This document shows, piece after piece, positions 34,741 to 46,936 of a DNA stretch of 64,000 nucleotides (position 1 is the stretch's first letter; every line of letters begins with the position of its first letter). The notes beneath the pieces are model-generated. The model did no database searches and was not told where the DNA came from. It saw nothing but the letters and a program-made list of their open reading frames with translations. The stretch spans positions 558,001 to 622,000 of the forward strand of contig CM077116.1 of NCBI GenBank assembly GCA_039619475.1, written 5' to 3'. The stretch is from Icerya purchasi (taxonomy: Eukaryota; Arthropoda; Insecta; Hemiptera; Monophlebidae). The position numbers and the translations under genes were made by a program.

Positions 34741-35800
34741 AAAAAATTGGCGTGTGGAAAAAGGAGGTGCAAGAATGGCTGAAGAAATGGTGCAAAGATT
34801 GAAGATCAAGTTACTATATCTCGCTACTCTTTAATGCTTCTTTATTTATGAATTTTGGTTTTGACATTTTCGTGTCCTTCCTGGATTTTAAGTTTCTATC
34901 AGAGGATCATGTTTTTCGATCTGAAAATATTAAGCTTACTGCACGTACCGGTGTACAGATGCATATTACGCGCCATGTTATGTATTGTAATATGTATGTA
35001 TACTTTTAATTAAATATAATGCTAGGTTTATTAATATTGTTATATATGAAATAAGTTAAGATAGTTGTGATTTTTCTATTTTGCATATTTTTTAATAAAT
35101 GTTGATAAGAGTGTCACTTGCACAACGGGCACATTTTCCCTGTGAGACCAACAACTTATTTCTAATAAAAAAAAAGAAAAAAAGTGCACTGTTATTGTAA
35201 AAATGGAATGTAATACTGAAACTACACTAGATTTCCGAAGGTGGTTAATTTGAGTTAGACATTACTTCTTTGCATGACACACGTGTATATACATGCACAA
35301 ACTAACATCATTCTTGTACATTACATGCCTAATATTCCCTAAATCATGAGCACCAATGGTTCATACTTTTTTCGATCATTCTTGTTCTTTTATCATTCAT
35401 GTACACTTTTTATAAAAGATTAATCTATTCAAAATTAAAAACACTAACGCGTTTCAAAGCTAATAGATACGGAATCACAGTATATATTATAAAATGAAAA
35501 TCTCTACCCGTAGCCGTCAAGGAAATGTGAATAATACAGGTGAGCGAAAATACTAAGTAAATAAAAAGTGGCCACATTCTGTTTAACTAATAAACTCAAA
35601 TGAAGCAATAGCAGTCACCTAATTCTTTTCGGCTACAAATTGCAACCTTCATCAGAGTAGAAATTGACGTGCATATTAGTGTGAATTATTAATAAATGAA
35701 AATATTTATTTGAAGCGCAAACTGCGAACAGCCGCTAAATTATCCGCAACTTTAAATATTTATCATATTTCCAAAACTGACCGTAATAAGCAGTGCTCCG
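34741..35800. other. 5' side of the OR gene, no gene recognised
   Basis: A/T-rich, with the tail of the decayed LINE at its left. A consensus TATA box cannot be singled out in such A/T-rich DNA. The last 50 bases before the OR start codon resemble those of inverted copy D and may be 5' UTR. Confidence 0.4.
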
Positions 35801-35841
35801 CATAGTTCGTGTCAGTTGTTGATCGAAGTGTTCGCGTCAAG

Positions 35842-37146
35842 ATGAATTTTCTAACTACGAGTCGTTCAGCTATTTCCAGCTCGCTTGGAAATTTTAAAAA
35901 TCAACTGAACCGTATTAACATCTTCATCTGGATCCGAAATATCGCTTTGACTCTATGCCTGTGTAAGCCGAAGCCGAGAAAAAAACAGTTCTCTTTTTTT
36001 TAAATTGGAAACGTTGTTTGCTTTTTATTGCTGATCTACAAGGACATTTCAATGTGTAATACTTTTAGCTTTTTTATGTATTGTATCCTCGGTAGTGTAG
36101 GTTTCTTCCATAATTTGGATTATATTTGGTTACGAACGAACAGGCACCTGTTAACGCGAATGACAGATAAATCCAATAAAATTTATTCGTATGCGGATGG
36201 TGAATTGGAAGAAATCCGAAAATCTCGGAATAGCATTCAACAAGCAAGAATACAACGTAATTTTACCATTATAATATTATCATTAACTATTCTAGTTTTA
36301 TCGATACTTCTGTGGAATCTGATATGTTTTCATTACCAACATGACAATTTGGAATCGTATGAAAATTATATTCCATACGGATATTGGTACCCATATAAAA
36401 TCAATACGTTAGTTCGTTATTACGTCACTTACATTCTGGTGGCAGCTGTTACGATCCCTCAGTTATTCTGCTCGATTTACAGTAAATGCTTCTTCTATTA
36501 CTTCGGCGAAATTTTTCATTCCGAATTGGAAGACTTGATAACTGTTCTGGAACAGATCGATTGTTTGGTAAAGGCCAGAACTCGGCATTTGGAACCGGAT
36601 CCAGTTTTAATATGTGAGGATATTGAACGATACTATTTCGAGTACGACAGGTGGATGGAAGCACGCGATGCGGTTTATTACGATTTGATTATGCAGTGTT
36701 ATCAGCATTACAGAGCATTGGCACAATTCACTAAAGATTTCGAAGATGCCTTTAGGTGGATTGTACTAATAGCGTATGGTTCGAGTTATATAGTTTCGAT
36801 TCAAGATGATCATTACATAATACTCTATTTTAAAATATTTTCCATCTTGTTTGGCTTAATAGTAAATGTGATTTACGAAGGTGCGGCAATGTTTTATTTT
36901 TGTCGCTGTGGCCAACGGCTGTTTGATATGAATGAACGGTTTGGCGCTGCGCTCTATCAAACGGCTTGGCACGATAAGTCATTGAGAACTCAGAAAGTGG
37001 TATACACAATTTTATTGGTTACTAGTTGGAGATTCGGCATATCGTATACTGGTGGATTTGTGCTGCGTTACGAATTTTTCATTACTACGATGAAATCAAT
37101 TTATGATATGGTGACATTTTTTTTAAGTGCCGTGTCATTTCAATAA
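35842..37146 (+). CDS. Insect odorant receptor (7tm_6 family), two exons
   Basis: Exon 1 is 35,842-35,960 (ATG, MNFLTTSRSAISSSLGNF). The intron is 35,961-36,068 (donor GTGTAAGC, acceptor acttttag). Exon 2 is 36,069-37,146. The split codon restores the frame and gives 398 residues, normal for insect ORs. Hydrophobic segments lie near residues 106-126, 156-186, 269-283 and 292-317. The conserved OR C-terminal region is present (LYQTAWHDKSLRTQK, about 335-349; then SYTGGFVLRYEFFITTMKSI). ORs form ligand-gated cation channels with Orco in sensory-neuron dendrites and respond to volatiles; the ligand is unknown. Copy D shares the acceptor position. A TAA at 36,001 in frame with exon 1 lies inside the intron. 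No lesion is visible, so it is probably functional. Confidence 0.88.
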
Positions 37147-37147
37147 A
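37142..37147 (+). promoter_or_regulatory. Polyadenylation signal overlapping the OR stop codon
   Basis: AATAAA at 37,142-37,147 contains the stop codon TAA (37,144-37,146). If used, the 3' UTR would be only about 15-30 bases. The pseudogene copy A has lost this hexamer. Confidence 0.45.
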
Positions 37148-38068
37148 GATTTTCTATTAGAAAATGCATCAGTGACTGTAGGACTAATGCAGTGATCAGG
37201 ACAATCGAATTTCAAATGCTTCTCGTTTCTTTGTCAAGGTGAATTTTTTTCTTTCATTTTATTCCTTTACTTTATTTATATGTGCATCTTATGGCAAAAT
37301 GGTTAATTAGTAATACGGGATGAATTATAAAAAGTTTTGTGAATGTTTTATTTTATTTTTGCTATTCGTGACTGATCTTCAACTTATTTTTTAATGATGT
37401 AGAACTTTTCTGGTTTATATAAGCACGTTTAGAATTAATTAAATTTTAAGACAAAAAAAAAAAACATATTTATACACTTATATACATGTTTGATTAGCTG
37501 TTAATTTAATTTTTGTGTAGGCAGAATTGTGTTTACGTGCACACTGCAATGAATTCACTGTACTCGAAGTAATTTAGTTGTCCGCACACTCACACACACA
37601 TATATATATACTTAATTCATTATATATCAGTGTGCATCTTCAAAGTTTTTTATTTCTTTTACGTTTTTAATAATAGATTAGAAGGGCCACGTTTTATTTA
37701 TAGTTCTTGTACGAAGCATTTGATGATTTTTAAGAAATTTACTTGATACTCAGTGAAGCTACTCAAAAATTTGTTTTAGTTCTATCAGAAAATAAACTGG
37801 ACCCTACAAAAATATTTTTGTTATTAACATATATAATATAATATAAATAAATTAGGAAGAACGTTTATTTATGTAGATAATACTGTTCTAGTAATTAGTT
37901 CATTTGATCCTCACATTTTACAAATTTTGGTCCAGTCTGATATGGACAAAATAAATAATTGAATTCGTAATGATAGTTTAAAAGCAAATGATTTATTCCT
38001 GTATTACTCGGGTGATCTGAAGACAGGATTGGAAGAGAGGAAGTATTTACAACATTGAGTACGTCAGA

Positions 38069-38128
<60 letters not shown>

Positions 38129-39400
38129 ACAAATTATCTGAATTTATACATTTGCCTTTTTGTAACATGAGTGTTACATGAACAAACTATTTGTAACACC
38201 ATTTAACACGGTTCGGATTTGATCAAATTTCTTTAAGGTATAAGTTCTCTTGTTTCCATTCACTCTTGTGACTTCATTATTTTTTCTATAAGCTTTCGTT
38301 ATTTCACTATAAATGTGACAATAAAATATACATTTACGTTTGAATGCGGGAGAATAAAGTAAGTTTGAAAGGAGGCAACCGGAATGCCTCTGGTGGCGGT
38401 TTAATTCGCATTGTAGACAGCGATTTTACTGGCGTTATTTGATACTATTATAAAAATATACTATTGCAATAACAGAAAATATTATTAACCAACAGATTAA
38501 AAAATTTATTGTTTGATGTTCACTTACAGTTTGTAAATTTTTTTCTTTGCATTCAGTTTGTCATCTTTTATGATTTTTTAGTCTTTAATTTCATCTACAT
38601 TATGTTACGCAAACAACAAGTTCTTTTCATTTAAAACCGAAAGATGCTCATTTGGGCAAATTAATTGTTTCGAATTTATTGCTCACATCTGTTGAGTAGT
38701 ATTATTATATAGCATTTATAAGTTATATTTTGAATATGGTGTCAAAGTCGACTAGGTATTAATGAGGAACATGAACGGTAACTCTTCATAATACAAGTAT
38801 TTTGCTAGATTGTTTTGAGTCAGTATTATGCTGTCTCCGCACAGTTCTGTTAATATGTAACTGTTACAAAGCGGCAATCCGTCAATCTGAATTGGCAGTA
38901 AATAGGCGAACCGAGACGTAGGAATCAGGTAGAGTTATCAGACTAAGTGCTACGCATGCAAATTCAAATAGCACTACAGCTCTAGTTTGGATAGTTCACT
39001 GCAGTACTCTTCTGCGTTTTATATTCCTCGCGGTCGACTAATTTTCACTTCTAATACTGATTTACTATGTATATTATAAGCTCCACTGTGTAGACTATTT
39101 TTTTCTATTTTCATAATTGTCATGACCACAGACAACGCAACATCAAAAAAATTGATGCAGGCTATAATGACAGTATTTTGAGAACGCGGAGACTCTATTA
39201 ATTACATTTTTTAAAACATGTTTGTAGCAATATTTAAAAAGCCGAAATAATGTTTATACTATTTTCTATATAAAGTGCCAGTCACAATATAAATTTTATA
39301 AATTATAGACATTATTATCATTTGTATTAGTGTTCTAATAATTCCATATACGTGTTGTATAAACAATACATCCACCTTCACATTTTATTGCTACAACGAA
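37148..39400 (+). repeat. Segmental duplication: 3' flank of the OR gene
   Basis: Partner of 10,636-14,500, in the same orientation and shorter because it lacks the hAT-like MITE and mariner. It contains a (TA)n microsatellite at 38,075-38,124 that copy A lacks. No coding region was found; the strongest conservation between copies is at 38,380-39,210. Confidence 0.85.
38075..38124. repeat. (AT)n microsatellite
   Basis: About 25 AT units in the 3' flank of the OR gene, absent at the homologous place near 12.1 kb. Confidence 0.95.
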
Positions 39401-39904
39401 GCCCCTTCTTCCACTGTCGTTTCTTATTATACCACTATGTATGGGGGCGGCCAGCGTTATATTTATCGAGTCACCTAAATTATTAAAGTAATATAAAAAA
39501 TAAAAATAAGTAAAAACTTGGTAAACATACAAAAAGAATTTGACAATTATAATGGTTAGTAACCCATTAATTTTATAATTATATTTAAATTCCCGCTTCT
39601 TGTTAAATTTTGGTCAGACTATTACGTTTCCGTTTAACCTTCCTTTTATTTTTCCATCCAACCTAATCTTCCTGCTCGGCCTTAGTTTTACGATTTCCCT
39701 TCACTTCGCCGTTCCATTATTGTCTCTGTTATCCGTTTACATCTTAATCATACTCTTCCTCTTCCTCACGTTTTCGTTTTCGTCTCGCACTATCCCTTAG
39801 TTGCTCTTCTAAAATTAATTATATTATTATCTTTTTTTTCTTTTCCCCCACCTTAAATTGTATATGCTATGTGTAACTACTATAGTCATTACAGCACACA
39901 CAAG
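39401..39904. other. Pyrimidine-rich DNA, no gene assigned
   Basis: Plus strand rich in T and C from 39,590 to 39,860, giving a Phe/Leu/Ser-rich 66-codon frame. The base composition resembles the sense strand of the RNase H-bearing LINE family (42.7 and 62.4-64 kb), so it may be a fragment of it, but no motif confirms this. Confidence 0.35.
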
Positions 39905-40728
39905 GGAGGATATGGAATACATTTCAAAGAAAATAAGAGCAGTTTTACCAGCTTTATATACATTAAAGAAATATGCAACAAATGAAACATTAAAAGTAGT
40001 TTATTATGCGCTAGTAGAGTCGAGGATCAGATATGGAATTCAGGGGTGGAGAATGGTGAGAAAAGCATACTTGGGGAAAATAAATAAACTGCAAATTAAA
40101 TGCTTGAAATTAATAGGAAATCATAAAGGAGAAACCGATAGTGAAATAATTAAAAAAGAAAACGTAACGAGCATAAGAGGAATGTACTTATTACTGAAGA
40201 TATGGGAGTACATATCAGCAGAAAAGAAAATTGAATTGGAGGAAAGAATAAACAAAGAATACGAGTTGAGGGAAAAACTTTCGTATCAATTGCCGTTAGC
40301 AAGAACAAAGATGGGGGAGCAAACGGATAAATATATTATAACTCAGATGTTGAATAAAATATCCAAAGAAATAATAGAGAAGGAAAAAATAGAGGAAAGG
40401 AAAAGGAAAACATAGGAATGGCTTCAGGAAGAAGAAAATATAAAAAAAATAATAAACATAAAATAAAAAGACAAAGCGCAACAAAAAAAGCTAGGAAAAA
40501 AAACAAAAAAAAAACTAAATATAGGAAATAGAAATAGATTAGTAATTATTGATAAGTAAAATAGATAGATTAAGAAAATATTGCTCGATTATGTATATGT
40601 ATAAGTTAATTTAAGATGGTAAAATGTCAAATAGGAAAATTCGTCGACAAGCGTTTTAGCTTGACAAAAATTTTTGTATGTAAAAAATTATAAATACATA
40701 TTTTTCAAAAAGAAAAAAAAAATTTAAA
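39905..40728 (+). mobile_element. 5'-truncated LINE, 3' end (same family as 59.3-61.7 kb)
   Basis: Starts at the codons for MEYISKKIRAVLPALYTLKK and is nearly identical to 60,939-61,740 to the A-rich end. An open frame of about 170 codons covers the region after the RT (RYGIQGWRMVRKAYLGKI). A non-coding 3' part follows, with a conserved hairpin at 40,643-40,667. It begins abruptly at about 39,905, a typical 5' truncation. The high similarity to the other copy implies recent activity of the family. Confidence 0.9.
40643..40667 (+). repeat. Conserved 3' UTR hairpin of the 59-kb LINE family (three copies)
   Basis: CAAGC and GCTTG separated by GTTTTA form a stem. Around it TCG and CGA can extend the stem across an A-A mismatch in the copies at 61,669-61,692 and 62,312-62,337. 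In this copy the outer CGA reads CAA. Position, about 60-70 bases before the tail, fits a recognition signal for the element's RT (inference). Confidence 0.5.
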
Positions 40729-40734
40729 TATGCT

Positions 40735-42640
40735 CAGTTAAGTCGCTCATTTTAAAGAAGATGCGCTCTATGTTTCTCAACAGGCCAAGTTGTTTTCGTA
40801 ACACTCTCTTTTTTAATTTTTGCTTATTTTAAAAACACTCAAGCCATCGCATTGAAATTTAATAAAGAAATTACATATTTATATTTTCGGCTACATATTA
40901 TATTACTTTATCTACTGCGTATCCATTCAGTTAGTTATAAGCTATAGGCAGAGGATACATCTGCACAAATATAATTTCAATAGATATATGTAGAAACAAA
41001 GGTGAATAGTTTATTTATATCGAACACTTCACCAGCGTTTGCAAGGTACTTGGTAAAAATGAAAATGTAACGGTACATTAATCTTCTAAGTAGCGATTGT
41101 ATTTAAAAAAAAAAAAACTATAACAAAGAGGAAAAAGAGATGAAAAAGGTTAGAATTGATGATGAGAAGTAATTTGATTATATGTCGTTTTCATTTCATA
41201 CATTCTTCGATAATTTAAATTAGGCTTATTTGTTTTCGTCACAATTTTATTTTTTCATCTCCATTTTAACTTTATTCTTTCATTTCAATCGTTCAGATCA
41301 CGTATTTTTCAATTACTTTTTTCTTTCCATTACATTTTCTCCATAATTTTTTTTTTTTCATGCAAATTTATTAACCCAATTTTTCAAATACGGTATATTT
41401 TATTCATTTAATTTATTACTGATGTTACATATTTATTTTAGTATGCGCATTTAAATAAAAGAAAACTGTTGAAAAAATACTGAACACTTTGGAAAAAGAT
41501 ACAATGTGCTAGAGGTGCACGTTATTTAACATAACAGATTAATCATGTTATGAGGTTATAACATGCTTTTTTTTTTTGTCCCCAATTCGTAATACGATAG
41601 GATAAATATATTTAGAGAATTTATACCAATAATTTATATAAATAACAGGTCTGTCCTTAGCCCGTTCATTTAAGTTTATAGAACCCCGACAGACTGTTTT
41701 ACAATGTTAATACTAATTAGTATACATAAATTTAATATTAATACAGGTGTACATGTATGGTGATTTATTTCGGCTAACGTGAAACTATTGAATATTGTAA
41801 ATAACTTGTTACTAATTGATCACTACTAATATTGCTAAAATTTGTATTACTATAGTTACAGCTGGAATGGATATGCTTAATATTATCAGGAAAATTACAC
41901 GTTACACAGTTATTTGAGTGTGAAAATTTTATGTTTATGTAAATAATCTTTAAATAGGCCGGGTCCAGTAATAAACTGCAGATTAAAAAAAATTTGGCGT
42001 AAATACTATATTATGTAGTCTACCATCTACGATTGGGGGAAAAAAATGTTTTAGCTATACCGTTATATTCGTCCCACTGCGCCTGAAATTTATTATTATC
42101 ATACTTATCTAATATAAATTTAAACTGTTGAAGCGTTAACGAGTTTTGTAAGTTATGAAATTCATGATTTCAATTTATATTATTTTTTATTAAAAATACG
42201 TTAATATGTTTCTGTATTTTGTATGTTAATGGTTTAATACCTGCAATGATAGAGCTTGCCATGCAGCTGGTAGTTCTGTAAGCTTTAATCATTTTTATTG
42301 CAATAGTTCTTTGAAAACTTTTAAATATACTTTGAAATATTTTAATTTTTAAAATATATATATATATATATATATATTACACTACCATAAAGTATGATTG
42401 AAATAACATGATTTGAGTGAAACTCTGTGATTTCGATTGGCACTGTTATTAGTAGACTTCACGCGGTAACGATACAATAATTACAACCTGTTATAAGCCG
42501 TTTACACCAAGATTATAATTACAGAAACTTTTGAAATTGTAAAGCTTAATATAATTATTTTATTACACCAGCAATAAATGTTATAAAAATATTATTAGAT
42601 TATTATTAAAATAAAGAAAGGAAAAATAATTATACAATTT
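40735..42640. other. 1.9 kb AT-rich DNA, no gene seen
   Basis: Only short frames. Includes a T-run near 41,349 and a (TA)n stretch at 42,354-42,377. No element ends identified. Confidence 0.5.
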
Positions 42641-42649
42641 TATATCGTC

Positions 42650-43700
42650 CAGTAATATAACTTTCAATAATAAAACGATCCTCCTCCCTTGTGTTTCCCA
42701 AATTATCCTTTATCAGAAGTCCTCGCTTTCTTACGTCCTTATTTTGTTTTCTTCCGTCCTTTTTACGGATGGTTCCAAGAGCGATAAGGGCGTCGGGGAC
42801 TCCTTCCTTGTTTCTTCCCTTCCACACTACGAACTTTATATGTTTCCCTCTATCTGTTCTATTTTTACTGCAGAGTCGTATGCAATACTTCGTGCAGTTC
42901 TCTTCATTGCACTTTTCTCCTATAATAACAAGTACTTTATCTGTTCCGACTCTATGAGCGTCTTGCAAGCCATATCCTCCCCTTTTCCATCCTCTTAATG
43001 CGATTACATTATCCTTTCCATTCGTTCCTTAATTGCAAATCTTTTCTTAGTTCGTTCCATTCAAATCGATTTTCTTTGGATTCCCCGTCATAGCGGCATC
43101 GCAGGCAACAACCTAGTTGGCTCGTTTGCTCGCTCTGCTTCCTCTAACGGCAAATTTATTAATAAATTTACTGCTAACAATGTCCTTCTGCCATCTAAGC
43201 AAGTACACCGTAAATCATGGTCGGATATCTACATTACCTCCTTTTCTAATCCTCATTCTTTTTACAAACTATTACAGCCTCTTCCTTCATTACGGCCTTG
43301 GTTTTCCGATTTTCCTGGTCTCAGTCGCTTTATCATTTCCTCCATGACGCGTCTTCATTCAACCATAATTGTCTTCCTTCGTCTCTTTTTCGTTTTTCTA
43401 TTGTTTCTTCTCCACTTTGTGTTTTTCACCCCCTGGATCAGGACTGCGTTTGTGATGCGGATCATATTCTTTTTGAATGTTCTCTTCGGGTGTACTAGCG
43501 TTCCCTTCTGTACACTAAGCTCTTACATCTTGAACTGCCTATTCCTTTTTGTGCTTCCTACATACTTTCCTTTCCTTCATCAGATGTTGTTCGAGCTTTA
43601 GCAGAGTTTATTTCTTCTATTTCTCTATATATTAAAATCGAATCCTTTTATTCGTAATTCCTCGATGATGGGTCAGTGCCCTTGGATGGCGTTCCCAAAA
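42650..43700 (+). mobile_element. LINE fragment with RNase H domain (same family as 62.4-64 kb)
   Basis: In consecutive frames: LFTDGSKSDKGVGDS (RNase H first Asp), CSIFTAESYAILRAVLF, CSDSMSVLQAISSPFPSS, then after a shift FLWIPRHSGIAGNN (relatives WVPGHSGISGNEKAD), and finally CVCDADHILFECSL (C-terminal Cys/His end). The order and wording match the minus-strand element at the right edge of the window. Frameshifts and a changed GHSG (RHSG) show it is dead. It is 5'-truncated inside or before RNase H. An A-run at 43,684-43,708 closes it. Confidence 0.8.
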
Positions 43701-43809
43701 AGAAAAAAAAAAATATGCCAAAGTAATATCAAATTCCCCATAATGGACCAACTAAAAATAGACATAAATATATCCCTACTTGTCTATGCTCAAACAAACA
43801 ACTCACAAT

Positions 43810-44283
43810 ATACACTCGAAAAAACAGTACAAACTATCTTCTTCTTCTTCTCGTGCCACCCGATTCGGGTATTGCTTAATCATCATGTATGGATTGGATT
43901 ATCTGCTGGAATTGATTTCGATCTTTTGCTATTCTGACTAGATCTTCTGTTTTCTTAATTCCGGTCCATTTTTTTATATTATCTATCCAAGCGGTCTTTC
44001 TTCTTCCCGGATTTCTTCTTCCTTCTATCATGCCCATTATTATTGTCTGTAGTAATTTGTATTTTTCACCTCTCATGAAGTGTCCAAAAAATTTTATCTT
44101 CCTTCTTTTTACTATAGTCATTAATATTCGGTCAGTTCCCATTAGTTTCAGTACTTTCTCATTTTTTAACTTTTTGGTCCACGGTATTTTCCACATTCTT
44201 CTGTAGCACCACATTTCAAATGATGATATACGCTTCCTCATATTTTCCTTTATGGTCCATGTCTCGCTTCCATACAGTAGCAC
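43810..44283 (-). mobile_element. RTE/CR1-like LINE fragment, 3' end
   Basis: The minus strand is open for 135 codons with the block following the RT domain: YGSETWTI, FEMWCYRRMWKIPW, KIKFFGHFMRGEKYKLLQ, GRRKTAWIDNIKKW, IAKDRNQF. This pattern is typical of the C-terminus of RTE/CR1-related LINEs. The end near 43,845 carries (GAA/TTC)n instead of a long A-tail. Everything upstream of the block is missing, so it is strongly 5'-truncated, but the remaining frame has no stop. Confidence 0.8.
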
Positions 44284-44289
44284 TGACCT

Positions 44290-46434
44290 CTAAAATATTC
44301 TCGAATAAAACAGATGTCGCCAACCAGATCGCTAACCACTTTTACCAAATGTCCTCTACAGAAAATTACACAACTGCTTTCATTGACATAAAGCGACGAA
44401 TTGAACAACAAGATTTAAATTACATAGATGAGCCTAACCATGACTTCAACCGACCTCTTACATATGACGAACTTTTATACGCCCTGAAACATATGAAATC
44501 CTCAGCCGCTGGACCAGAGGACATCCATATAGATATGGTCAAAAAATTAAATTCTGCATCTCTTCACACAATTAGCAAGTTCCTCAACCTTATATGGAAA
44601 TCCAAAAAGATACCAGACAGTTGGAAAAACGCTCACATAATCCCGTTATTAAAACCAGGAAAAGATTCCCTTTCTCCTTCTAGCTACCGTCCAATCTCGC
44701 TTACCAACACGTTATGTAAAGTCATGGAGAAAATAATAAACACCAGACTAAAATGGACTCTTGAACAAAAGAAACTATTGGATCCAATGCAATATGGTTT
44801 CCGCTCTCGAAGAAGCACCATAGATCATCTAGCAAAGTTACAACAGCATATTTGTGACGGTTTTGTAACGAGCCAATACACCATGCTCATAAGTTTTGTC
44901 CTTGAAAAAGCCTTCGATAGAATATGGAGGCATAAAATCATTAAAACGCTCATGAAATGGAATATAAACGGAAATATCCTTGAATACATAAAAGACTTTC
45001 TGTCAAATAGAACTTTCCAGGTTCGCATTCAAGATGTCTTATCCCTCCCAAAAATACAAGAAAATGGCACACCGCAGGGCTCTATAATTAGCCCAATTTT
45101 GTTCATAATTGGTATATCAGATATAGCTAAAATCATAGATCCTCCAGTCAAATACGAACTGTTTGCTGACGACTTAGTCATTTATATGACTTCCTCAAGC
45201 TTAGATAATCTAAATAGCACTTTACAATCTACAACGAACAAACTGCTTGATTTGGCTTCATCAAATGGACTATCCTTCTCAATGAATAAAACAAAAGCAA
45301 TCACATTCAGTAAAAAACGAATTAAACCTCCAGATTGTAACGTCCACCTAAATAATACGCTAATTCAAAGTTTCGATAACATAAAAATTTTAGGACTAGA
45401 AATAGATCGTAAATTATCTTTTGGAAAACACATAGAAGACTTAAAAACAAACTGTCATAAATCTCTTAGTGTGATAAAAATGGTTTCTCATACCAAATAG
45501 GGTGGAGATAGAAAATCTCTAAAAAACCTTTACTCGGCGCTGACTCTTTCCAAGTTGGACTACGGCTCCGTGATTTACAGTAGTGCCAAAGAAAATGTTC
45601 TAAAAAAACTGGACACTGTTCAAAATTCAGCTCTAAGACTCATTACAGGAGCATTTGACACCAGCCCAATTGCTAGCCTTCTCGTAGAATCAAACATGTT
45701 TCCATTGCAACATAGAAGAATCATCTCATCCCTGAAATACTTTAGAAAAATGATTTCAAATTTAGCCAATCCTACTTCCGAAAAAACTATTTCGTCAAAC
45801 TTTATTCAGCTGTATGAGAAATACCCAAAAACTCCGAAGCCATTGGGAATACGATGCCTAAATACAATTAAAAACATCAACTTTGGCACACCAGACATCG
45901 TAAAGGACATAAGAGAACTACCATCATGGCACACAACCTTTCAAGAAACCATAGCAGACTTAAACCGACGCATATCAGAAAGGTGACTCGCTCAACTTGG
46001 AAAAAAAAGTGGAATCGAATCTCTCCAATCAAAAACGAAATTGCCGACTGGGAAACCAACTATTGGCCAAAAAGACAGGATGAAACAGTTATTTCGAGAC
46101 TAAGAATAGGGCACTGCTCATTTAGCCACAAGTATATCCTCGACAAGGAGCCAGCGCCAATTTGTGAAATCTGCGCAGAGATTTTCTCGGTAGATCACCT
46201 CTTCACATGCAAAAAGTGGGAAACACAGCGAGCAGCCTGCGACATGGTAGAAAAACCTATACCAGAACTCCTTTACAACGACAGATCAAATTGTGAAAAT
46301 GTACTAACATACCTAAAAAATGTAAATATGTATAATAGTATCTAGATAAGTTAACTGTTAAGATGTAATATATTCGTCGCAAATGGCTCCATTGTCGAGA
46401 GACAATAAATAAATATATTTAAAAAAAAAAAAGT
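44290..46434 (+). mobile_element. I-group-like LINE, 5'-truncated, two lesions
   Basis: RT motifs lie in one frame: IIPLLKPGKDSL, SSYRPISLTNTLCK, YGFRSRRSTIDHL, FVLEKAFDRIW (Asp changed to Glu in the usual FxDxxKAFD block), GTPQGSIISPILF and FADDLVIYM (about 45,162-45,190). A TAG at 45,498-45,500 stands where relatives have Trp (HTK-W-GGDRKSL), then the frame continues to about 45,985. The C-terminus is in another frame (RLRIGHCSFSHKYIL, CEIC, DHLFTC). A-tail at 46,422-46,432. The type (RLRIGH...C..C...H...C) matches the intact element just downstream but the sequences are clearly different. Confidence 0.85.
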
Positions 46435-46439
46435 TTCTT

Positions 46440-46831
46440 TGATTTTATATTTAATTTGTAAATAGCATACATATATGACGGAGGTAAATACTAGAATAAC
46501 AAAAGCTTGGAACAAGTATTGGGCGCTAAAATATATTTTTAAAGGCCCTTTTAACAATTACCACAAGAGTATAATTTTCAACGTCACTATTATACCCAGT
46601 TTAACATATGGCAGTCAAACCTGGTGTTTGACTTAAAAAATTATTAATAAAATAAAGGTATCATAAAATACAATCGAACGATCTATTCTAAATATTAAGA
46701 AAAAAAATAAAGTTCCACTCAAACTGATAAAACAAAAATTAAAAGATAATATAGATGGAATTAGATATGTTAGAAGACAAAAATGGGCTTGGTCATGTAG
46801 CGAGAATGAAAGATGGAAAGATGACAGATGG
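46440..46831 (+). mobile_element. Older LINE fragment (left half), split by a nested LINE
   Basis: Frames give ITKAWNKYWALKYIFKGPF, SLTYGSQTWCLT, RSILNIKKKNKVPL, VRRQKWAWS and NERWKDDRW. This is the region after the RT of an RTE/CR1-related LINE. The coding text continues without loss at 51,521 (TYRATFWF). A stop follows WCLT, so the host element was already decayed. Confidence 0.8.
46820..46831 (+). repeat. Target-site duplication, left copy
   Basis: GATGACAGATGG, identical to 51,509-51,520 on the far side of the nested LINE. Confidence 0.95.
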
Positions 46832-46936
46832 GATTAAAAGTTTGAAAGTTAGATAACAGTTGTTCTTATCGCGTTCAATTAGTTTTTCGTCTAGATCTGT
46901 GCGTACAGCACAACAGCCGTACATTGCATTACCGTA

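Noticed and set aside
36001..36003. Stop codon making the OR gene a pseudogene
   Set aside because: It lies in frame with exon 1 but inside a 108-base intron with donor GTGTAAGC and an acceptor shared with the inverted copy; splicing restores 398 codons.
40296..40484. Phe/Tyr-rich minus-strand ORF, also at 61,323 and 61,852
   Set aside because: It is the antisense shadow of the A/K-rich LINE 3' end, repeated because the LINE is repeated.
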